Shown here: positions 22,276 to 33,776 of the stretch, piece after piece
How the letters are laid out: the number at the start of each line of letters is the position of its first letter
Numbering within the stretch: the stretch's first letter is position 1
Assembly (NCBI GenBank): GCA_002049455.2
Contig: KV918974.1
Location: 1-64,000 of the forward strand
Length of the DNA: 64,000 bases
Direction of reading: 5' to 3'
Source: Porphyra umbilicalis
Taxonomy: Eukaryota > Rhodophyta > Bangiophyceae > Bangiales > Bangiaceae
The notes under the pieces: generated by a model
What the model saw: only the letters and a program-made list of their open reading frames with translations
Databases searched by the model: none
What the model was told of the DNA's origin: nothing
Made by a program: the position numbers and the translations under genes

Positions 22276-25200
22276 TCAAGACCGTCCCCGTCGTTGTCCC
22301 TCAGTGCGCTGACTGTCGTTGCCGCCGGAGCGAGTGTGTTACGCTTTAAGAGCAGTAGTCAGCGAGTTGTGGTCCCCCTAAACTGAATGAACTGAAAAAT
22401 AAGCTCATAGCAGTACCGAGGGCACAACGATACGCGAAAAAGTAGAATGCGGTTATCAAGTTCGGATATGGAGTTCCGAGTGTACTGCCTTGGGAGCAGA
22501 ATGGAACTACACGGCCAGTGCGGCCGTCTCTGCTTCGCTCGTGGCAGTAACTCAGGTTTAGTCATTCGAGGGCCCCTGTCGGGCAGCTCTGTTGAGGCCC
22601 ATCACAGTGTCTTGGTCCACCAACAAGAGCTCGCAGTTGTCCACAGACTCCATCAGACGCACAACGTCATAAACACTAGCATGCTGGCGTCTTGCGTACA
22701 TTCGAAACCCCGCAGTCCTGGGACTTTAGGTATAGCTTAGACAAATTGGCAACCATCGTGGGATGCAGAAGAATGCCATTGCAGCCAATGTGATACCACA
22801 GATGCACGTCTGTCCGCGCTCCTTCGCGGGCACCCCAGCTCTTCTGGAGTGCATGTATTCGGAGTGCTCAGGCGTTGCATACTTGCAGGCTGCCGATCCA
22901 CGGACACGTTGATTGTGGTCGCCACATGGAGAATCACATCACGCGGTGGCGCGTGCGGCTCATCCCGGAGAGCTGTTCACCGCGCCAACGTGCGGCATAC
23001 CCGGTACGGCTCACAGCCGCACCGGCGGCCGGCAGTATTTCTGGTGCCACGACTGTGAAATACCCACTGCGGGAACGCCGGACCCATCCGTGCCGCCGCT
23101 GACAGCTTCTGAGGCTGATGGTGCTGGTGCATGTGGGGTCTCGGACGCTCGGCTGTGTGTGCGAGCACTTCCAATCTGAGGAACACATGCAGGCAGGTTC
23201 GATGATCTTGTGGCGTTTGTGCCTACCGCGCACACGGTGTTCAATACGACCGCCGCCCTTATCGCGCTGCAGCAGTTATGGGGCGTCAAAAACGCCACAG
23301 GCTGCTCTTGGTAGCGCCGTCCGCCACTGGGCCTCGCCCCGTACGCTCCCACGAGCCTAGTTGCACCTTGCACACGCTGATGCCGATGGGTCACCGTCGA
23401 GAGGTTAAGTTGATGGGTGCGGCGTCGACGTCGGTGGCCCACATGTTCAACTGGCCAACCTTTGTGGGATGCGTATTCGGCAGATGCAGCGCCACTTCTA
23501 GAGTCAGCGTGATGGTGTGCACACTTGCGGCGCACCTGGCGCGCGCACACACAAGCTGGGCTGCTCCTACCATGTGTGTGACGCCACTTCGGCTGGCCGG
23601 CAGCCGGCACTGCTGCCGACGGTACTGCCTGGTTCATAACGGGCAGAACGGAAGAGTGCTGCTGCAAGAGAGGCGATGCGACGCCCATCCCTATTCTAAG
23701 CAGGGAGAGGGCAGAGAAACCCACCGCCAAAGTCGCTAAGCAGTGCACGGGCTGGCATAACCCACGTTGACCACAAAGACGACGCGGCTGGGGTCGTCGC
23801 GGCCGGCACACGGGATATTGCTGAATCTTCCCCGACGTCCACATTCCCTTCCACCCAATGAGTGTTAATGGTAGCAATCCGAGTAGGAGGGAGGCGCGCT
23901 GTCTTCCGGCTCGTGCTGAGGCGCACTTTTGACGCGCTGCCGGCGCTCGTGGTGTCTATTACCCCCCTAGCGCTTCGAAGCCTCCCGCGAGGCGGACGGC
24001 AGTCGGCCTTGAGCTCGCGCGAGTGCAGCCGGTGTCACGGAATGCGGCTGAGTGGATGTGACTCTGTGCTCTTTGCTCGCTTCTGAAGCATGTTCCCGCA
24101 GGCTGGCGGATCAGAAGAAAGCTCACGCGCCGCTGAGCTCCGCAGCGCGCGTCTTCGCTTTCCGCGACGGGGACTTCGCGGTGACGTCTTGAGACAGCAA
24201 CGTCTGTGTGCTGGGCGAGCCCCCCGAGACTGCCGGAGACACCATCATGCCGGTGTCCGGGGCGCCGCCCACGCCGACCCTCCTTGTCGCTTGCCTGCCG
24301 GGTGTCCCCAGCATTTCTCACTTTTCCAGCCGCTCCGCGGTCGCATCCCCATGTGCATCGTGAGTGAGCACTGGCGTCCGCATTCGCCAGCCGAGCACTA
24401 GGCTGCGCATGGTACGCGTTAAAGGGTGGAATAGGGGTCTGGCGGGAAGCAGGCACCGCTGCTCCGAAGCGCTCAGGCTGCTGGGTGCGCTTGTTGCTTC
24501 CCGCGCGCGTGCCGTATGGAGGGCAGTGCGGCGGTCCTTTCCGGCTGCTCCGCCAGGACTGGCGACTATGGAACCTGTAGAGGCGGCTGTCGGCCAAATC
24601 TTGGACGGCACGACCGCTTGCGGTCCCGGCGCGGGTCCTTTGCACGGCTTTCCTGTGGCTTCAGTTGTGGCGAACATCCGGTCAGCCATGTGTGGCTCTG
24701 CCCGCGGCCCACCACGCCTGCGGATGGGGCTCCTGTGCATTATTTCTTGCTGATAGGGTTCGTGGGGCCGTTGGCGTCCAATGCCGTCGCGACGGCGGTG
24801 GCGGTAGCTAGAGGCGACGAGATCGCGCGCGGGGTACTCCATCTGCTTGAAAAAACTAGGGCACAGGACGCCGACAGGGTGCCCGGACTCCAGACAATTT
24901 GGACGCTGGTAACGCTTTGAGAGATGGTCGTAGGTCATTCGGGCGAGACATGCGCCCGACCGCGTCCGCACTGACATCGCCAATACTGACGTACGGCAGA
25001 ATAACTACCGCAGTTTAGGGCCTCTTGCACGATGTGGTGCTCAGTGGGAGGTGCCGCAAGGAGAAGGCATCTTCTTTCTCGCCTGAAAGAGCGCGTTCCA
25101 CCTCATTTCCTGCCCCGTATGCAATGGCGCAGGTGCGGCCGGCGCAAGGCGGCAACGCGCATTCTGCGTAAGGGTGGGCCGCGTCACCAATCATCAAAGA

Positions 25201-25390
25201 CGACACTTACGGTGACTAAAACGGCGCCGATGTCGGGGGCGGCAACACGGACTGCCCGGGCTTCATCGACGCCGACGACGACAGCAACCTGCGCGAGTGC
25301 ATTCTTTGCGGCTGCCACCACTTCATTCCGCGCACGTTATCGACGCATTCGGTGACGATGGAGGTGCTGTGATGCTAGTGGCTGTGATGG
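22276..25390 (+). other. unassigned ORF fragments with Cys/His clusters
   Basis: Coding-like pieces on the plus strand include 22913-23179 (TGGRQYFWCHDCEIPTAG, Cys-rich), a continuation in frame at 23180-23311 (RFDDLVAFVPTAHTVFN), about 24200-24358 ending at a GTGAGT donor-like site, 24516-24920 (ending GLQTIWTLVTL) and about 25230-25370 (RECILCGCHHFIPR, then a TGA). These could be exons of one gene with zinc-binding clusters, but I cannot join them with confidence. No family is recognised. Confidence 0.3.
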
Positions 25391-25412
25391 GCGCGCTTGT
25401 AGCGTGAGCGTC

Positions 25413-25835
25413 TCAGGTTGGCAAGTTTGAGGAAGCGGAGCTGGCTCCCTCCAAGTGCTTTGCGAGGTCACCGGACACGCCCGCGGCGCCGCTCCACCTG
25501 ACCTTCTGGCCGTAGCAAGATGGGATGGGGCAGCTCACCATTTCAGATGGCGGCTGCATGCTCGTAGCGTCGAGCGTCGCTGCCATATCATTTAAGTACT
25601 TCGCGGGGCCGAAAGCGGCTCTCACCGTTCGGGTGGCCAAGCTGGAGACCTGGCGGTTCTCTCTGCGCTTCTTCTCTGGGCTGCGCGTGGTGTACGCTGC
25701 TCGCATGCTCAACTTCTGCGTGCGCTGCCTTTTGGTTACCGCCAGCTGGAGCGCAATTAGCAGAGGCGGCTTTGGAGAAGGGCATGGGGCTATCGCCCTT
25801 TCTGCTTCTGAAAGATAACCGCAATGTGGAGGCAA
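25413..25835 (-). other. small ORF with a possible zinc-finger motif
   Basis: A minus-strand open frame of 140 codons (first codon not ATG) has a basic segment (PEKKRRENRQ) followed by SCPIPSCYGQKVRW and, further on, GDLAKHLEG. The Cys-x4-Cys spacing with a downstream His resembles part of a zinc finger, but only one His is seen. Function unknown, and it may not be expressed. Confidence 0.25.
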
Positions 25836-27904
25836 CAGCCGCTGACACGGCGGCGGCCAACGCAGCCCGGACGGAGCCTAGAGGCAGTTGAACAGGGCAC
25901 AAAATGCGCTGGATTAGACAGCGGCCCGTGAGCGCCACCTATCCCGTACTTGGACAGACCAGGTGCGGTGATCTCGCTTGTAAAGACCTACCCCCCCCCT
26001 GCTCCGCGCCTTCCCTCGCTGACCACCGCTACTTCCACAATACAGGGCTCGCTACTGATACTGCTGCTCCTGTTGGTTTCCGGCTTGAGCGTCTTTGCCC
26101 TTTATTGTCAGCGGTGGTGTCGGATGGTGTTGAGGGACCATGTTGCAGAGCCTCGGCGGCAGGCCACCGGCTGGGGGAGATTGGGAAGCTTCCGTTTGTT
26201 TTTTACACGTTGATGACTCCTGTAGTATTGAACACAAAGCACGTTTATGTGTGACAAAAAGCCCACGGTATCGCTGTTAGCCCAGCAGACAGATCCAGAA
26301 CCGACAGGTGCGGGAAGAAGCGTTACCCGGGTCGCAGACATATGTGCTATGTGCGACTCCCTCCTGGGCCGGTGTGGAACCTTTGACAGAGCCAGCCTGA
26401 ATCATGGGGCTTACAACACTTGTCTGTGACACATGGGCGCTGCAAGATTTGTCTCTGGTTCTCCGGGGTCTAAGAGCAATGATGCTACGGCCTAAGCTCG
26501 CGAATGCTTCGTTCCCTTCCTTTTCTACATCCTCGAAGACAATACCTTGTCAGAACTTCATGTTAGCGCCAGTACAGGAGATCAACCGGACGAGGGACAC
26601 CAACCGCGTTGAGGGCACTGACGGGGAGTGCAGACAACAGTCGTGAGGGTCAATGGGGCCGACACTGCCGCAGCCCAATACGGAGCTGCCTCAGCGAAAA
26701 GCTGTGTGTGGTGAGGCGCAGAGCGTAGCACCGTTTTGGGCGCGAAGCTGTGCGGGAGGGCGGCTGGCCGTCGGTATGGGGCGGTGTAGGAATTCACACC
26801 GCGTCAGCGGCCCATTCTGGCGCGAACCATTGCACGCCAAATACTTGGGGCGCCCGGCATCTCAGCGAACAATGGCCGCTGACACGTATGTGGCGGATCA
26901 GCGGCGAGTGCATGAGCGCGATGACGTATGTCTGGCGCTCCGTGTGGACACCTACTCCGTCCGTGCGGGAGGGGCGGCGCGGGAAAATGCTCGGAGAGGG
27001 CGTGTGCCGGTGCGCGGAGAAGCGGCAGCGGGGAGCTGCGTGCGCAAGAGGTGACTGGCGCGACAGGGAACAATTCGAGCAGCGCCGGGACATGAACGGT
27101 GTGAGAAACGGTCAGAAAGTCCAGCATGGTCGGTAGAGGCCTCGGCTTCTCCGTAGTTACCAGCTGAGAAGCAGGGATCGATGCACAGCGTTGCGGCGAT
27201 GTGCCCGCATGAGCTACGCGCTCCTAAACGACTTGCGCCCCACTGGCGCCCCTTCAACAGCAGCACTGACATTGGTCCCGTTGCTCACATACACGCCGTA
27301 CCACTGTAGCGAAATTACAGATGACATGCCATGCTGCAACAGCAAGCGCATCCGCAACCCCACCCAGAGCACGACTGCACATTGCCGGGGACGTTTCCTG
27401 CCAATAGCGTCGGATTTGCCAGCTGAAGCCTTTCGAAGTGTGCCGTCCGCGTACCTCGTGCGCTCGGCTACAGGGACTGGGCCACCAATTCTCTGTGAGA
27501 GACATCTAACGCCGTCGTAGTGCAACCGTCGACGTTCCGGTTTGCGCGCAGCAGATGCCTGCAGATGAAGGCACAGCGGCTGCTGCCAAGAGCCGGTCTC
27601 CTTCCTTGACGTCCGTATATCCGACACTGCCTGGCCAATTCCCTGCACAGGTCTGTACAAAGTCTTGCCAGTTGTATTTACACTAGACCCTTGTGAATGC
27701 AACAACAGTTTTCCAAAATACATGTAGCCCGCATGGGAAACGTTCAACAATCGGTACAGTGTGCCAGGGGGGCCTCCTCCCATGTATTAGCTTGATATGA
27801 TGCGTCAAGCCACATCTCACGTGCCATCACAGCACATCGCATGGCAAACAAGCCGGGCGGAGCCTGACGACAGCGTCCACCGGAACGGGGACATGTCGTT
27901 GAGG
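25836..27904. other. central part of the large element without a recognised gene
   Basis: Both strands carry only short open frames of mixed composition, with no domain, repeat or RNA gene that I can recognise. Confidence 0.5.
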
Positions 27905-30321
27905 GGCAAGGCACACCCACTCGCCGCGAGACCAACGTTGAAGAAATGGGAGCTGCCCGCGCCGGCGTATGAAGTGATCGCGCACACACCCGAGACTATC
28001 CATCTGCATGTCAGAGACCACCGGCAGTGCGCCCAGCAGATGCAACGGGTTTGCACGGTAACAGAATAAATGCATGCGACGCGACGGTCGGTACGCGCTA
28101 TGTGCCCTTCCACGAGAGCTTCACGAGAACGTTAAACCTGCGGCACATGCAAAAGGACTGGGACTCTATGTTTTCGTAGAGCTTTGGAAAAGCGCACTGA
28201 CACCAGCGGGATGCAACGTCGCACATGAACTGCTCTGGCACACGTGCTGATGACATACCGCGCCAACGACAACGTGGAGATGGGACGCGTCCGGGATTTA
28301 CCAACGATAACGGAAACGGAGACAGATCGGAGGAGGCAGGCACAATAATATCTAAGCACACTGCAAGCAATGCAAGAAACGGTATGAAGTGGACGGGGGG
28401 GCATCTGCGACACAGAAGAGGGCAGCAGCGAAAAGAAACACACCCGGCCAGTGGACCAGGCAGAGGACGGTGGGTGCGCGCACGAGCCACGAGAGAAAGA
28501 AGAGTTCGGGCATAGCGTTAGTCAAAAAGTCCCTGAGACACCGTAAGCCGGCTCAACGCAGGCCCGGGAAGGACACACCAGACCAGGGACCGAACAAAAC
28601 CTTGCTAGTGTGAAACAACAAGGGATCCCATAAAGAGGGTGGGGGGCGCAGAGCATCTAGGGGTCGCAAAAAGAAAGTAGAAGGCAAAGCACGATGCAAT
28701 CGGAGGTGGTCGGAGCAAAGCAGCGGCGCATGCACACACAACAAGATGAGCCAAGAACGAGAGCAGGCGCCGCAGAGAAACAAACAAGCCATGGCGGGAG
28801 GTGATAGAGATAGAAGAGGACAGGGCAATGAGTCGACGAGAGGGACAAAAAAAAGAACAGACGGAAGCTTTACGAAAGAAGAGGGTCCCAGGCATGATGA
28901 AGACATGCAAGAGCAACCGGTGAGAAAGGCGACGCGGATCAGAACTCGCCGCGGCAGAGCCCGACTCCCGTAGAATGCAATCACGCAAAGCAAGACGAGA
29001 CGCACTCCTGGGCAACCCGAGCCGAGGTATGAGGCGTGGCCATGGAGGAGGAGCCGATGAGAGAATGAGGCTGCAGGAGGGCCGAAAGATAAAGGAACGG
29101 AAAGATAAAGGAGAACAGGCATGCACAAATCAGATCGGCCGCTGGTACGGTGTTGGACGACGGCACCAAAGAGGTCCGCAAAAGGAGTGCGAAAGCAAGG
29201 GTGCGAGTGCACGCGATTGAACAAATCCGGTGGTGATCAGCAACTGCTGCAAAAAGCGCCGTGGTCTCGGTGAGCACGATCGTGGGGATGGTGAAGACGA
29301 CGGCGGTGGCGCGGGTGGCGCGACGTCGATGGTGTGGCCGCAGCGGCCGACAGGGAATACTCTCCGGCTAGCTAACGCCGACTGAGATAGGCAGTGATTT
29401 ACGCAGGGGTGTCCCTAATATTTCCGTGGGCGCGAAGGCGCCCCCGACGAGCGGGGTAGCGCTAACAAATGGCCGTCTGGGACGTCTGAGAGGGGGGGCC
29501 AGCCGACAGAGTGGCACGCACGGCCACCGAACGCCGATTCCAGCCATCTGGGGGTGGGTGGGCGCGCCCCAGATTAGCGCGCCGCGCTGCGGGCGCCCCC
29601 AATGCGCGACATGGCGTTAAGAAATGGTCGTTTCGGGCAACTGAGAGGGGGGTTCATTCGACGAGGTGGCACGCACGGCCACCGAATGCCGATTCCAGCC
29701 CTCTGGGGGTGGGTGGGCGCGCCCCGGATTAGGGCGCTGCGCTGCATGCGCCCCCAACACGCGGGCTGGCGCCACAAACCAGCTGTCTTGGTCGTGCGAG
29801 AGGGGGGGCCAGATGACGAGGTGGCACGGACCGCCACTGAATGCCCAGTCACGCATTCTGGGGGTGGGGGGCCAGCTGACATGACATGGTCGTTACTTGG
29901 CGCGCACGACGACTACGCGATGCGCCAACGAGGCTGCGCGGTGGCGCGTGCCGTGGCTCGAACCGTGGGAGAGCTGACGAATTTTGGACGGAGCCGCTTG
30001 CATGACGTGTCATTTCTTTCTGGCGCACAACGGGCCTCGAACGAGCGTCTTGCGAGAAGCCAGATCCCAACGATGGACACGAGTGGCCTGGATTGGCTTC
30101 AAATTTTCGGATGGGCGGTGCAGCCACATTTGAAGTGTTGCGAGGCACCAAACTGACATGGAGCCTGGTTCAACTGAAGTTGTCAGATCTTCATTATTTC
30201 GACTCTTGATTTGGCTCAGCAGCAGTGCACGACCGGAATTGTCCGACGTCAACTTGGCCCGCCTGAAACGAGGTGTCTTCGTCAAGTCTGGCCCGTGCCG
30301 GCACGTGCCGACAGGCTTGTG
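27905..30321 (-). repeat. right long inverted-repeat arm
   Basis: This is the mirror copy of 13439-16465. It has the same outer terminus (CACAAGCCTGTCGGCACGTG read on the minus strand) and long near-identical stretches. It is shorter mainly because its satellite has three units rather than seven. Confidence 0.9.
29465..29880 (-). repeat. 155-bp satellite, three copies in the right arm
   Basis: The landmark GTGGCACG recurs at about 29511, 29666 and 29821, 155 bases apart, inverted with respect to the left-arm array. The first and last units correspond to the diverged edge units of the left array, so the missing units are internal. Confidence 0.88.
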
Positions 30322-30911
30322 GCGCTTGCTCGTCTCAGTCGCCCCCGTCCCGGGAACCGCCTTCCAGATGGGACCCCTGGTATCTTGACAACCCGCTTGC
30401 TGTGCGGTCTCAGAATTCTTCTCTGCGTCACGTTTGTAAGGAGCAAGTCTTGTTGCGTGTGAAGAGAGTGCACCCACTCAAAGCGCGTTCAGGCAGCGTC
30501 GAAGTCGTGTCAACTTTTCGTGCTTGCATCGCGCACTTGCCGGCGGATCGCCACCTCATTGGGCGCTGGTTTGAGAGCCACAGGCACAGACACTCCTCAT
30601 GGGCACTCACCAATCAGTGTGCTCAGGATGCGAGAGGCAGTGCGACAGTCTGTTGTCATTTAGTTTGCACGTGCTTGCCACGTGAGCGATGAGGGGCTCC
30701 GGCACGGCCACGTGAGCACTTTTTGACACTCGACCTGGTGTCATACACGCAAACTCCGAGCTGTATGCCTGTAACGAGATAAAAACTTTTTTTCGTGACG
30801 TTGGCGCTGGACTGAGGGCCCTTGAAAGGGCCAGAACGCGCTGTCCACCGCATCCGCCGAAATTATTTCCTTGTAACGTTGATGGTTTTCGGATTATTGT
30901 TGTGGTGCATG
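30322..30911. other. interval between large element and Gypsy protease
   Basis: The reverse transcriptase expected between protease and RNase H of a Gypsy element is not here. The stretch shows only short open frames in all six readings and no recognised motif. It may be a deletion scar, filler, or part of another repeat. Confidence 0.4.
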
Positions 30912-31226
30912 TCATTCTGTTTCTGAGCAGGGTGCGAGGTTCTTGAGGGATCGGCTGTACTTCGTCACGAGACGATTGTTGTTTGCATCTCGGATGCGCG
31001 GAAGCGTGGTCAACTCCTCTGCGTAAGCCATCCAGTTCGCAGGGAGAACACTATTTCGCACTATGTTCACCCCGGCGCCCGTGTCTAGGACAGGGCGGCA
31101 ACTTCGCATTACGCGCAGGCATGGGCCTAGCGTGTCTGCGATCTCGTATTGCCGAAGGGCACGACGTAAGAGTCTTTTCACCGTACGCTTTCGCGTTCCG
31201 CCGGGCAATTCTAGGTCGGGCACCCG
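30912..31226 (-). pseudogene. Gypsy aspartic protease fragment, -1 frame to gag
   Basis: The frame carries RPVLDTGAGVNIVRNSVLP, a retropepsin active-site motif (DTGA), with an expected downstream strand region. It lies one base back (-1) from the gag frame, immediately past the gag stop. A short A5C tract sits seven bases before that stop, a reasonable but not canonical slip site. The frame ends at 30912 without reaching reverse transcriptase, so pol is truncated. Confidence 0.8.
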
Positions 31227-31228
31227 GC

Positions 31229-32713
31229 TTAGACGTTTTTCGAGTCCTCGACAGCGTCGTTCGGATGCTCGACCTCGTCGTCCTCGGCGTCACCGTCTAC
31301 AATGGCATGGACGCCCATAGTCGGTTGCCGACGCCCGCAAGGTCGATAAGGTTCGGCACACTGTGCGGCGAAGTGCCCCGGCTTGTTACAATTGTAACAG
31401 ATGTCACCCCGATTGGCTTGAGGGACGGCGGCCCGCGGGGGCGGCGGGATGCGAACCGGTGTGAACGGTCGCTCCGTCGTCGTTCGCTGGTCCTGCGTCG
31501 CGTAAGCGACTTTGGTTGCCGTTGGGCGTGTCATCTTGAGCTGCAAGCGCAGCTTCTTGGTGCCGTCGCAGTACATCTGGGCGGTAGCAACAGTCTCGGA
31601 GAGAGTCCGATCAGGGAATTGGTCATTCCAGACCCGCACGTGCGCTTGCACAAGGTCCGAAAGACCAGTGATGAAGACGTCCATAACGTCTTGGATGTCG
31701 AACAAACCGTTCAGGAGGTCGCATTGCGTTTCCACGCGGTGACCAAAGGCCGTGGGCGCCTCTTTGTCTTGTTGCTTCATCGTAATGATGTCTGGGTAGG
31801 CGTTAGCCATAGTTGAGTATGTCGCATACTTCGAAAGAAGCCAGTTGACGGCATCTCCGTATGTACGGATGGCATAACGCTTACGTCCAAGGGTGCTGTT
31901 AAGCGCGCCGGAGAACGCCATCTTGGCGTTGCCGGCTAGTCGAAAGACCATGAGCGAAAGGGCTTGACCGTGCGTCAGCCCAGCCGCGTCGCACGCGCGG
32001 CGAAGGGTCGTCAAGAACGTGAAGATACCCAAGGGCAGGGCTCCCGTGAATGGCTTTTGCCCATGGAACGCTCCGTCTAAACGTTTGTTGAGACGATGCG
32101 ACCGTTGTGCCTCCTTAGGCGTATACGTCAGTTGACGGCGGATCAGGAAGTACGTCCTGTAGTCCAGGAGTGTCTTGAAGCGGCTATCAGCCGGGCGGAT
32201 CACCTTAATCCTATCGGCTTTTTCAAGTCGCTCCTTCCGTTTGGTGGGGGTCGCGGGGCGCTTGCGCGCGGCCGCGTCCGACTCGCTCGAGCTGTCGCTC
32301 GGTGAGGACCCACTTGGGGGCGACGGCGGGCCTGGAGGCCCGTGGCCATCGTCCGAAGAGGACGTGTCCGTCGCGTTGGGGTTGTCGTCTTCTGACGACG
32401 TCGGGCTTGACCCCCCAGAGGCGGAATCATCGGAAGATGAGGAAAGCGCGGCGTTAGCCGGATCGTCCTTGCGGACGGACTTGTCTTTAGTCACCTTGCT
32501 CGTCTTCTTGACATTCTTGGTCTTGTCGCCCGACTGGCGGCGAGACTTAGCCACACGGCGTTCCTCCTCATGGGAGTCGACCTTGCGCAGGGCCTTGACG
32601 TCGTCGACCAACTTGTCATTGGCTCGCGCCAGAGACTCGTTAGTCTGTTCTTGGGCCGTTAGGCGTCGCTGAAGTGCTTCAACGGCCGCCTTCAGGCTCT
32701 CCACCACCTCCAT
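31229..32713 (-). CDS. Gypsy-type retrotransposon gag with zinc knuckle
   Basis: An intact 494-residue ORF starts at ATG 32713 (minus strand). Residues 1-50 form a coiled-coil-like segment (MEVVESLKAAVEALQRRL). A Lys-rich then Ser/Asp-rich linker follows (about 50-165). The capsid-like helical core (about 170-400) includes KRYAIRTYGDAVNWLLSKY. The nucleocapsid zinc knuckle near residue 440 reads CYNCNKPGHFAAQC, matching CX2CX4HX4C. It packages element RNA in virus-like particles. The ORF has no internal stop, while the protease is in the -1 frame and the rest of pol is missing nearby. The integrase end of a chromovirus at 11337-13438, on the same strand, may belong to the same copy. Confidence 0.9.
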   Translation of the reverse strand: MEVVESLKAAVEALQRRLTAQEQTNESLARANDKLVDDVKALRKVDSHEEERRVAKSRRQSGDKTKNVKKTSKVTKDKSVRKDDPANAALSSSSDDSASGGSSPTSSEDDNPNATDTSSSDDGHGPPGPPSPPSGSSPSDSSSESDAAARKRPATPTKRKERLEKADRIKVIRPADSRFKTLLDYRTYFLIRRQLTYTPKEAQRSHRLNKRLDGAFHGQKPFTGALPLGIFTFLTTLRRACDAAGLTHGQALSLMVFRLAGNAKMAFSGALNSTLGRKRYAIRTYGDAVNWLLSKYATYSTMANAYPDIITMKQQDKEAPTAFGHRVETQCDLLNGLFDIQDVMDVFITGLSDLVQAHVRVWNDQFPDRTLSETVATAQMYCDGTKKLRLQLKMTRPTATKVAYATQDQRTTTERPFTPVRIPPPPRAAVPQANRGDICYNCNKPGHFAAQCAEPYRPCGRRQPTMGVHAIVDGDAEDDEVEHPNDAVEDSKNV

Positions 32714-33776
32714 CTACCCGGAGGCGGCTTGATCCGCAGGGATGGGAGGAGTTGGAGCACCGTCCGTTGGGGCGTCGGAGGCGGCAGGAGTGCCTTGTCC
32801 CCCGCCCGGCGGCCGGTAGCCAGCTGGCAACTTGCCGTCTCTGGCTCTCCGAGTGCCGCTGGTACCACCAGTAGACATACTGGGACCTGAACAAAGTGTT
32901 CCGACTTGGCTAACGCCCTGCGCGCCAACGTCGAAGATCTCAACCGTGATGCCCCTGGCACCACGCCCACAAGTCGATGGCTTACGCCCCGCGCGCCAAG
33001 CGACCGTATCGACACCGTCAGAATGCCACGAGGCAGCGAGAAAGTTCTCGGGGACACCGTGCCGCGAGGCACGACCAAGGCGAGGGTATCCCCTGCTGCT
33101 CCACCAAATGTGGTATTAATAACGTTAGTTCAATTACCAGTGTACTGAGACCGACCGTAGCCAAGCAATAAAGCGTGTTCTGTCGCCGTCGCGGCGAAGA
33201 AGAAGACCTTATGTTGAAGGGCATCCGATGGGGAGCCGGGTGGTGCCTACGACGGCGACCCTGGACCCACGGTGGTTTAGTACAAACAACTGCACTGGTC
33301 GATCGACCATCCGATCAGTCGATCGTAAAGAGCGCCGGCAAACAGATAGGACAGGCAAGCAAACAAGAAAATGAACAATGCGGAAGTAACCCCCCAAAGG
33401 GCGTGCCACAGGCCAATTCCCTCAATACATGGGCTTTGGCCCGTCAAGGGGGCTACTTGTGGCGAATTGCCAATTGGGAGCAGAGATATGCTACACTGCT
33501 GTCGTTGCTCGTCGGCCCTTCCAGGGGTGGGCGACCACCGCCGCTGATGGGGGCTGCCGCCTCCCTCCCGTTTGTGACGGTCCGTCACATGGCCCCCACA
33601 CTTCGGGATCCAGATTCCCCGGAAATATGCCCCACTAACGCATATTTCAAATTGTTCCGTTGGCGACCCACTTGTGATCATCTCGTGGCTCACCAACCAC
33701 AACCGCAATCCCAATACTTCCCTGGGATTCGTAACCCCCTCGAGCGGGCCCCTACTTTAGGGCCTAATTTTGTGTA
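32714..33776. other. upstream of gag: expected 5' LTR/leader, not resolved; unknown ORF
   Basis: On the minus strand, TGGTGGTACCAGCGG near 32860-32875 could be a primer-binding site, but it does not follow a clear LTR end. A plus-strand open frame at 33175-33777 (200 codons, no ATG-led domain) has no recognisable family. No matching LTR pair was found by eye. Confidence 0.35.

Larger units (their letters stand above)
13439..30321. mobile_element. 16.9-kb element with kilobase-scale terminal inverted repeats
   Basis: The two ends are mirror images starting CACAAGCCTGTCGGCACGTG at 13439 (plus) and at 30321 (minus). Matching stops abruptly outside these bases. The left arm is about 3.03 kb and the right about 2.42 kb; most of the difference is four extra 155-bp satellite units on the left. 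The centre (about 16466-27904) holds a broken Tc1/mariner-type transposase, a TA-flanked insertion, and ORFs I cannot assign. No clear target duplication flanks it: the left flank ends ACGCAAACTT and the right begins GCGCTTGCTC. The left boundary cuts Gypsy RNase H directly. Long arms with subterminal tandem repeats recall foldback or Mutator-like elements, but the superfamily is undetermined. An inverted duplication of unrelated origin is the main alternative. Confidence 0.7.

Noticed and set aside
23011..23877. 288-codon minus-strand ORF in the large element
   Set aside because: No domain, biased composition, and it overlaps plus-strand frames with more protein-like content. Not called as a gene.
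32714..33300. 5' LTR and primer-binding site of the Gypsy element
   Set aside because: No direct copy was found by eye at 10900-11336, and the TGGTGGTACC candidate does not follow a CA-ending LTR.
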